Shown here one piece after another: positions 6,150-10,421 of a stretch of 10,421 nt of DNA. The stretch covers positions 1-10,421 of the forward strand of contig DIAQ01000008.1 in assembly GCA_002414865.1 (NCBI GenBank), in the 5' to 3' direction. Source of the stretch: a candidate division Hyd24-12 bacterium UBA5074 (GTDB taxonomy: Bacteria > Fermentibacterota > Fermentibacteria > Fermentibacterales > Fermentibacteraceae). The notes below the pieces were generated by a model. The model made no database searches. It was not told the DNA's origin and saw only the letters and a program-made list of their open reading frames with translations. A program made the position numbers and the translations under genes. How positions within the stretch are numbered: the first letter of the stretch is position 1; every line of letters starts with the position of its first letter.

Positions 6150-8927
6150 ATGGTAGCGTTCATCGCCCTGGCGGCCGTCCTGCAGACTGCGGGATGGCCA
6201 GGCTCCGAGAGCAGGGCCGATTACCGGATGGACATCCGCCTCCTCCCCGACAGCGTCCTCGTGCGGGGCTCGACGGAGATCACCTTCATCCCGGCCTTTC
6301 CCGCCGATACTCTCTGGCTCCACCTCTACCCCAACGCATATCGCGACCCGTCCACGGCATTCGCGACCGACCAGGCCGAGTGGGGCGACTACAGCTTCGC
6401 CGAGGCGTCCGATGACGGCTTTGGATGGATTGCCCTCGACGGCTGGACGCTCGACGGGGACAGCATCCAGGTGCTGGTCGACGAGACCCTGGGGTTCATC
6501 CCCCTCGATTCCGCGGCGGCACCCGGCGACACACTCGTCCTGGCCGGGCGCTTCGATGTAAAGGTTCCGACCATCTGGAGCCGCATGGGGCACGACGGCG
6601 ACCATTACGAGATGAGCCAGTGGTATCCCAAGATGTGCGTGCTCGACGACCGGGGCTGGCATCTGAGCCGATACCATTCCGAGGGAGAGTTCTACGGGGA
6701 CTATGGCAGCTACGACGTGACGCTCGCGCTGCCGGACAGCATGGTGACCGCGGCGACCGGGCACCTCGACTCGATCGGCTTCAGCCCCGACTCCTCCACC
6801 CGCGTCGAGCGCTGGGTGGCGGAACCTGTGCACGACTTCGCCTGGGTCGCCGATCCCGCTTTCATGCTGCTCGAGCACAACTTCATCTATCCCGACTCCC
6901 TCGGCGGGAACATCGTGAGGATCCACGTGGCCGCGCAGGAGGACGAGATCGAGGAGTGGGAGGATGCCGGCGCATGGACCGACTCGACTCTTCTCTACTG
7001 CGGGGAATGGTACGGACCGTATCCGTACGATGACCTCTGGGTTGTCCAGAGTGCCTTCTACGGTGGCATGGAGTACCCGCAGCTGGTCCTGATAGGCCGC
7101 TTCGACATGCCCTTCGGCAGGTACTTCGAGATGGTGGTGATGCACGAAGTCGGCCACCAGTGGTTCTACGGCCTGCTGGGCAACGACGAGGTGGACGAGG
7201 CCTGGCTGGACGAGGGTATCAACAGCTTCAGCGAGATCCGGTACTTCGAGCGCAAGTACGGATTGCACGGGAACATGACCACGCTCCCGGGGTGGATCTC
7301 CGACAATTCCGATGCCGACGGCACAAGCGCGAGCTACGCAGGCATGGTTGCCGGCGGTGAGGAGGTGCCCGTCCTGAGCACATCGACCGAGGCCTCCGGA
7401 GGCAGGTACGACTACGGCGCCCTCTACTACTCCAAGCCGGCGCTCTTCATGAGGATGCTCCAGAACTCCATGGGGGGCGAGACCTTCGATCGGTTCATGC
7501 ATATCCTCTTCGATCGATTCGCCTTCCACCATCCGCGGACGGAGGACGTCCAGGCGATCGCCGAGGAGGTCTCGGGGCGCCCGTGGCAGGCCGAGTTCGA
7601 CACCTGGCTGCGCACCACGGCGTCGGCCGACGTCCGCGTGGACGACATCTCCTGGACCGGCGACTCGACGGTGGTGACGGTATCGGGCGACATCCCGCTC
7701 CCGGTCGAGCTGGATCTCGAGCTGACGCGCTGCGGGGCATCCGTGATGCGCAGGATAGGGCTCGAGCCGGGAAGATCCTCGACCATCAGCGTCCCCGGGC
7801 ACTGGCGCCGTGCGGAGGTGGACCCGGAAACGCGGTACCTGGATCGGAACCCATGGAACAACTCGCTTCCGGAGGCGGGCAGGATCAGGCCGATGCTCAT
7901 CCCCTACGAACAGCCATCGCGCTTCAACACATGGCTCCTCCCCCTGCCGGGGTGGGCGGACGGGACATGGGAGGCGGGTCTCTTCGGAATGACCCGCGCG
8001 GCGTCGACCAGGTCCGGAGGCCCTCTCGATGTATCCGGCATCTGGCGGCAGCCGCTCGGGGGCGACCGTGCAGGCATCTCCGGCATCTCGCTCGAGATCC
8101 CCCTGGATCGCTCGCCGAACTCCGGCTCCACGCTGGCATTCGATTACTGGTCGGGCTACGGGCGCGGACTGGTGTCCCTCGGCGCATCCTGGAATCACAG
8201 CGGGCCGTATCCATCCGATCCGAGCCACACCCTCTGGTCCTCCATCTCGTTCGAAGGGGTCGGAGACGACCCTGTCCTTGACGCCGGGGAATACTCGGCG
8301 GGCAGCGGGGCGGTGATCCAGGCCGGCGCTTCCAGATGGGAATGGACCAGGTCGGGCGCGAGATGGGGTCATGTCAGTCTGTGCGCAAGCCCGTCCTGGG
8401 ATGGTGAAGAATGGGTCTCGGCCAGCTTCGAGGGCACTCTGACGCTTTCGGATCTCCCGTTCGATCCCGGCACGAGGCTGTTCGCCGGGAGGGTGTGGGG
8501 GGATGCGCCTCTGCAGCATCTGTACCGCCCGGGAGGCGGCCTGCAGGCAGGTGGCGTCATGGGCTGGATACTGCCGCCCGACGGGGATATCTCACCATCG
8601 GAGCATTACTTCGTCGAGTCAGGCCCCGCGCTTCCGGGCTACGGCGACGACCCTGCGAGGGGGAGGATAGGCATCGCGCTCGGCGAGACGCTGAAGATGC
8701 CCGTCCTGCCTTTGACACTGTTCGCCGATGCCGGCTGGATAGAGGGCTCGAGCAGGGACCTGACGGCGGCCGACATCATCTCAGACGCCGGGATAGGCGT
8801 GAATGCAGGCTTCGTGCAGGCCTGGTTCCCGGCGTGGGTGTCCGATCCCCTGCCGGGCGACGATCAGTGGGAGCTGCGCTGGCGGCTTGCCTTCAGCCTG
8901 TGGGGGCTCCCCTTCATGTTCTTCTAG
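6150..8927 (+). CDS. Secreted M1-family metallopeptidase with Ig-like domain and probable C-terminal outer-membrane beta-barrel
   Basis: 925 residues. A signal peptide occupies about 1-16 (MVAFIALAAVLQTAG). The N-terminal beta domain of M1 aminopeptidases runs to about 200. The catalytic region has GGMEYP (305-310, equivalent to GAMEN), the zinc site HEVGHQWFYG (H332, E333, H336) with third ligand E355 in WLDEG, and a probable catalytic tyrosine Y427 in YYSKPALFM. A helical part runs to about 486 and an Ig-like domain spans about 490-580 (VRVDDISWTGDSTVVTVSG through RYLDRNPWNN). Residues about 586-925 are not M1-like. They alternate aromatic/hydrophobic and polar residues in Gly-rich strands, contain LFADAGW and DAGIGVNAGF, and end LAFSLWGLPFMFF, as in Omp85-type barrels whose last strand ends in an aromatic residue. 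The peptidase is thus probably tethered at the outer membrane. An in-frame ATG 28 codons upstream is rejected: it lacks a ribosome binding site and would bury the signal peptide. Confidence 0.93.
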   Translation: MVAFIALAAVLQTAGWPGSESRADYRMDIRLLPDSVLVRGSTEITFIPAFPADTLWLHLYPNAYRDPSTAFATDQAEWGDYSFAEASDDGFGWIALDGWTLDGDSIQVLVDETLGFIPLDSAAAPGDTLVLAGRFDVKVPTIWSRMGHDGDHYEMSQWYPKMCVLDDRGWHLSRYHSEGEFYGDYGSYDVTLALPDSMVTAATGHLDSIGFSPDSSTRVERWVAEPVHDFAWVADPAFMLLEHNFIYPDSLGGNIVRIHVAAQEDEIEEWEDAGAWTDSTLLYCGEWYGPYPYDDLWVVQSAFYGGMEYPQLVLIGRFDMPFGRYFEMVVMHEVGHQWFYGLLGNDEVDEAWLDEGINSFSEIRYFERKYGLHGNMTTLPGWISDNSDADGTSASYAGMVAGGEEVPVLSTSTEASGGRYDYGALYYSKPALFMRMLQNSMGGETFDRFMHILFDRFAFHHPRTEDVQAIAEEVSGRPWQAEFDTWLRTTASADVRVDDISWTGDSTVVTVSGDIPLPVELDLELTRCGASVMRRIGLEPGRSSTISVPGHWRRAEVDPETRYLDRNPWNNSLPEAGRIRPMLIPYEQPSRFNTWLLPLPGWADGTWEAGLFGMTRAASTRSGGPLDVSGIWRQPLGGDRAGISGISLEIPLDRSPNSGSTLAFDYWSGYGRGLVSLGASWNHSGPYPSDPSHTLWSSISFEGVGDDPVLDAGEYSAGSGAVIQAGASRWEWTRSGARWGHVSLCASPSWDGEEWVSASFEGTLTLSDLPFDPGTRLFAGRVWGDAPLQHLYRPGGGLQAGGVMGWILPPDGDISPSEHYFVESGPALPGYGDDPARGRIGIALGETLKMPVLPLTLFADAGWIEGSSRDLTAADIISDAGIGVNAGFVQAWFPAWVSDPLPGDDQWELRWRLAFSLWGLPFMFF

Positions 8928-9367
8928 CGGGGCAGCGAACTCCACTCCCCCGGATCCACGGGAAGCTCCGAGAGCGCCTCGCGGTTCAGACGAAGGCCAT
9001 GCTCCGTCTCGGGTGCGGAAAGCCATGCCTCCACCGCCTCGAGCTGCAGCCTGCCGCGCGCTTTCTCCATGAGCTCCGCGCGCATCTCGTCGAAGCTGGC
9101 GTCATGCCCGGGGATCACCTCCAGCAGCCTGTAGAAGAGGCTTCCCCTGTTCTCGTCGAGCAGGACCGGGCCGTGCCACGAGGAGTCCGCATGATCGAGG
9201 GCGAACAGTGATTCGGCGTGCTCCGGTGGAAGGTCGTTCAGAGCCAGGGGCCTTGTCACGCCCAGGGCCGAATCCCGTCCCGCCCCGAAATAGCAGAAGG
9301 GCTGGAGACCCTCGACGAACCTGTCCGCCGAGCCTTCCTCCAGAGCAGCCTACCAGTCGGGCGTCAT
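8924..9367 (-). pseudogene. Parvulin-type (PPIC) peptidyl-prolyl isomerase remnant, C-terminal part
   Basis: From the amber codon at 9352-9350 down to the stop at 8924, the frame reads AALEEGSADRFVEGL, later LPPEHAESLFAL, WHGPVLLDENRGSLFYRLLEV, and a helical tail with FDEMRAELMEKARG. This is the order of the second half of a PPIC/SurA-type domain (GxxF segment, L-P-x-x-x-A-x-F-x-L, then the G-x-hydrophobic-x-R-hydrophobic strand) followed by its C-terminal helices. The first half, with the family HIL strand, is missing. The only upstream ATG (9367) overlaps the preceding stop as ATGA but meets TAG at codon 6 (MTPDW-stop). After that, only a GTG at 9259 without a Shine-Dalgarno sequence could start. 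No signal peptide is present. The third-position bias is intact, so loss is recent or the gene is recoded. Its TAG stop overlaps the M1 stop tail to tail. Confidence 0.65.
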
Positions 9368-9859
9368 GCCGGCGGGAAGGTCGACATATCGTTGTGGCTG
9401 AAGCAGAAGTAGATGTCGGTCTGCGAGATGCCATCAAACGTGTCTGCGGCGATCCTGTCGCCCATGACGATCGAGGCTTCCGTCCTCAGCCAGGCGGCAC
9501 GGTAGGTCGAGAGCGAAGGCTCGTCGAAGTAGCCGGCCCCGAGGGTCCTGTAGGCCTCGTAGCCTTCGACGACGCTGCCGACGCCCACGTACCAGGTGTC
9601 ACTGCACGGCCTCTGGAAGCCCCACCACTGGGTGCCGGCGACTATGCTGAGGCTGACGGTCATCTGCGCATAGTAGACGGTGCAGGAGCCGAAGGTGAAG
9701 CCCGAGCAGACCACGGTGACCGGGTAGGAGGTCTCGAAGGTCGGAGTCGAGGATGTCATCGGTCCCGGGGAAGTGGCCCTGTCCGCCGAACTAGCCCGAG
9801 ATCTCGGGCTGGGCGACTGCGAAAGCGCTGACATCTAGAAGCAGTGACAATTACTTCAT
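9364..9859 (-). pseudogene. Secreted protein gene with early stops and a frameshift
   Basis: A strong ribosome binding site leads into ATG-AAG-TAA. In that same frame the next codons read like a signal peptide (LSLLLDVSAFAVAQ) and a mature start PEISG. TAG comes at codon 23 (9793-9791), then FGGQGHFPGTDDILDSD with G/C-rich third positions. Around 9735-9750 the bias moves to the +1 frame, which continues as TFETSYPVTVVCSGF and stays open to TGA at 9364, ending HNDMSTFPPA. Restored, it would be an exported, beta-rich protein of about 165 residues with Cys, Trp and Tyr; I recognise no family. The in-frame alternative (ATG at 9834 or 9759) gives a 156- or 131-residue cytoplasmic product without a good ribosome binding site. 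Decay is the simplest reading; sequence errors or recoding are the alternatives. Confidence 0.62.
9793..9810. repeat. 18-base perfect palindrome
   Basis: AGCCCGAGATCTCGGGCT is a perfect inverted repeat with no spacer. It covers the end of the reconstructed signal-peptide region of the broken secreted gene and includes its TAG at codon 23. The symmetry does not extend into the flanks. It may be a protein-binding site, a scar, or chance. Confidence 0.85.
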
Positions 9860-9866
9860 GCCATAT

Positions 9867-9873
9867 CCTCCCC
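9867..9873 (-). promoter_or_regulatory. Strong ribosome binding site of the broken secreted gene
   Basis: GGGGAGG on the minus strand, seven bases before the ATG at 9859. It is among the best Shine-Dalgarno matches in the window, yet the reading frame it serves is Met-Lys-stop. This supports the view that an intact gene once began here. Confidence 0.7.
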
Positions 9874-9905
9874 AGGATATTGTTGATCGAAAGTGTTGAC
9901 AGGAA

Positions 9906-9948
9906 CTCGACGGTCCGCCGTCAAGCGCATCGGCGGCGCGGCAGCGCC
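9906..9948 (-). terminator. Two hairpins after the ferritin gene, possible terminator
   Basis: Between the ferritin stop and the broken secreted gene, minus-strand RNA can form GGCGC-UGCC-GCGCC (9948-9935) and then CUUGACGG-CGGA-CCGUCGAG (9925-9906), an 8-bp stem with one G-U pair and a tetraloop. Only a poor U-run follows (UUCCUGU), so this is a weak or Rho-assisted terminator at best. No clear promoter for the next gene was found in the remaining 45 bases. Confidence 0.35.
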
Positions 9949-9965
9949 ATGGAGGCAGGTGCAGG

Positions 9966-10421
9966 TTAGTTCTGCGCCCTCGCCCTCTGCATCATCGCAT
10001 CGTAATCCTCCAGCAGGGCCTGGAGATCTTCCTCGTGCTCGACCTCGTCGGACAGTATGGCCTGAGCCATGTTGTAGGTCACCATGTCCTTCTGGAAGGT
10101 CATCCTGGCCAGCTGGTCGTAGGCTCCGATGGCGCACTGCTCGCCCTTGATGTTCTGCTCCAGCACCTTCTGGATGAAGGGATCGGCAGGGGCTTCGTAG
10201 CCGCAGTGTGTCAGGCCATACCACTCCTGGGGGCTCAGGACGGGCGCGCCTCCGAGCTGCACGATGCGGAGCGAGAGCATCTCCGCGTGGCGCATCTCGT
10301 CGGCTGCATGCTGCACGAGCTCGGCGATCGCAGCGTCCTTCATCGGACCCATCACGACCTTGGATCCGACCCAGTACTGATAGTGGGCCAGCCACTCGTC
10401 GGAGAGCGCCCTGTTGAGCTC
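9966..10421 (-). CDS. Ferritin-like di-iron protein, probably Dps-like thioferritin type (start beyond window)
   Basis: 151 residues are visible; the N-terminus lies beyond the right edge. Numbered from the edge, the ferroxidase-type ligands of a four-helix ferritin are E9 (SDEW), E42 and H45 (DEMRH), E94 (KGEQ), and E126 and H129 (DEVEH). The spacing between ligand pairs is about 33 residues, as in bacterioferritin. RIVQLGGAP after the second helix is also typical. Two cysteines, C73 (THCGYEA) and C96 (GEQCAIGAYD, two residues after a ligand glutamate), recall the cysteine pair of Dps-like thioferritins of archaea and anaerobes; that subfamily call is inference. Such proteins oxidise and store iron, often with hydrogen peroxide as oxidant, and protect against oxidative stress in the cytoplasm. 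No haem-ligand Met can be assigned. An internal GTG at 10355 is not the start, since ligand E9 lies upstream of it. Confidence 0.85.
   Translation of the reverse strand, partial: ELNRALSDEWLAHYQYWVGSKVVMGPMKDAAIAELVQHAADEMRHAEMLSLRIVQLGGAPVLSPQEWYGLTHCGYEAPADPFIQKVLEQNIKGEQCAIGAYDQLARMTFQKDMVTYNMAQAILSDEVEHEEDLQALLEDYDAMMQRARAQN

Noticed and set aside
5943..8519. A very long open frame antisense to the M1 peptidase gene
   Set aside because: Its translation is rich in Arg, Pro, His and Gly without any family motif, and its third-position pattern mirrors the real gene on the other strand. It is an expected shadow in G+C-rich DNA.
9350..9440. Frame just upstream of the isomerase remnant reading RHLLLLQPQRYVDLPAG, like a parvulin first strand
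   Set aside because: Tempting because PPIC domains begin with an HIL strand, but third positions there are not G/C-biased while the overlapping secreted-protein frame is strongly biased up to its TGA. Probably coincidence.
8924..9859. TAG or TAA reassigned as sense codons
   Set aside because: TAG is the natural stop of the C25 peptidase, the M1 peptidase, the two-helix membrane protein and the 43-residue peptide, and TAA of the ferritin. Local decay or error is more likely than a variant code.
9896..9901. TTGACA resembling a plus-strand -35 box
   Set aside because: No -10 element at a suitable distance and no plus-strand gene follows.
1..10421. CRISPR arrays, tRNA or rRNA genes, transposases, long direct repeats
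   Set aside because: No regularly spaced repeats, tRNA cloverleaf, rRNA core sequence or transposase motifs were seen on either strand.

Overview
The window comes from a G+C-rich bacterium with a Gram-negative (diderm) envelope. Three things suggest this: a lipoprotein with a clear lipobox, a gingipain-type C25 peptidase with a FlgD-like/Por-type C-terminal sorting domain, and an M1 peptidase whose C-terminus looks like an outer-membrane beta-barrel ending in aromatic residues. C25 peptidases with such C-terminal domains are typical of the FCB superphylum and several uncultivated candidate phyla (Fermentibacteria or Eisenbacteria-like lineages). That placement is inference; there is no rRNA or ribosomal marker here. 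All genes except one run on the minus strand. Genes are tightly packed, four junctions are ATGA start/stop overlaps, and real genes have strongly G/C-biased third codon positions. I used that bias to separate genes from the many open antisense frames.

Layout on the minus strand, in transcription order from the right edge. (1) 10421-9966 holds most of a ferritin-like di-iron protein with a pair of cysteines near the metal site, as in Dps-like thioferritins. (2) 9859-8924 is a decayed stretch. It has a secreted-protein gene with an excellent ribosome binding site but a stop at codon 3, another stop at codon 23 and a frameshift, followed by the C-terminal part of a parvulin-type prolyl isomerase with an amber codon and no usable start. 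(3) On the plus strand, 6150-8927 encodes a secreted M1 metallopeptidase with an Ig-like domain and a probable C-terminal beta-barrel. Its stop codon shares a CTAG with the stop of the isomerase remnant. (4) Divergent from it, a coupled minus-strand operon (6015 to 4639) encodes a two-helix membrane protein, a DUF1905/YdeI-like protein, a small lipoprotein and a 43-residue membrane peptide. (5) tag (3-methyladenine DNA glycosylase I) follows at 4551-3931. (6) The C25 peptidase lies at 3826-1742 and is closed by a strong intrinsic terminator. (7) A second cluster follows: a CX5R tyrosine/dual-specificity phosphatase, a papain-fold (BtrH/C39-like) protein lacking the usual cysteine, and the start of a CbiX/SirB-like chelatase-type protein cut by the window edge.

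Two secreted peptidases, a lipoprotein, several small membrane proteins and an exported-protein remnant make this an envelope and extracellular-proteolysis neighbourhood. tag and the ferritin are ordinary maintenance genes. The items most worth following are the M1-barrel fusion, the clustered lesions at 8924-9859, and the phosphatase/cysteine-less papain-fold/chelatase-like cluster.
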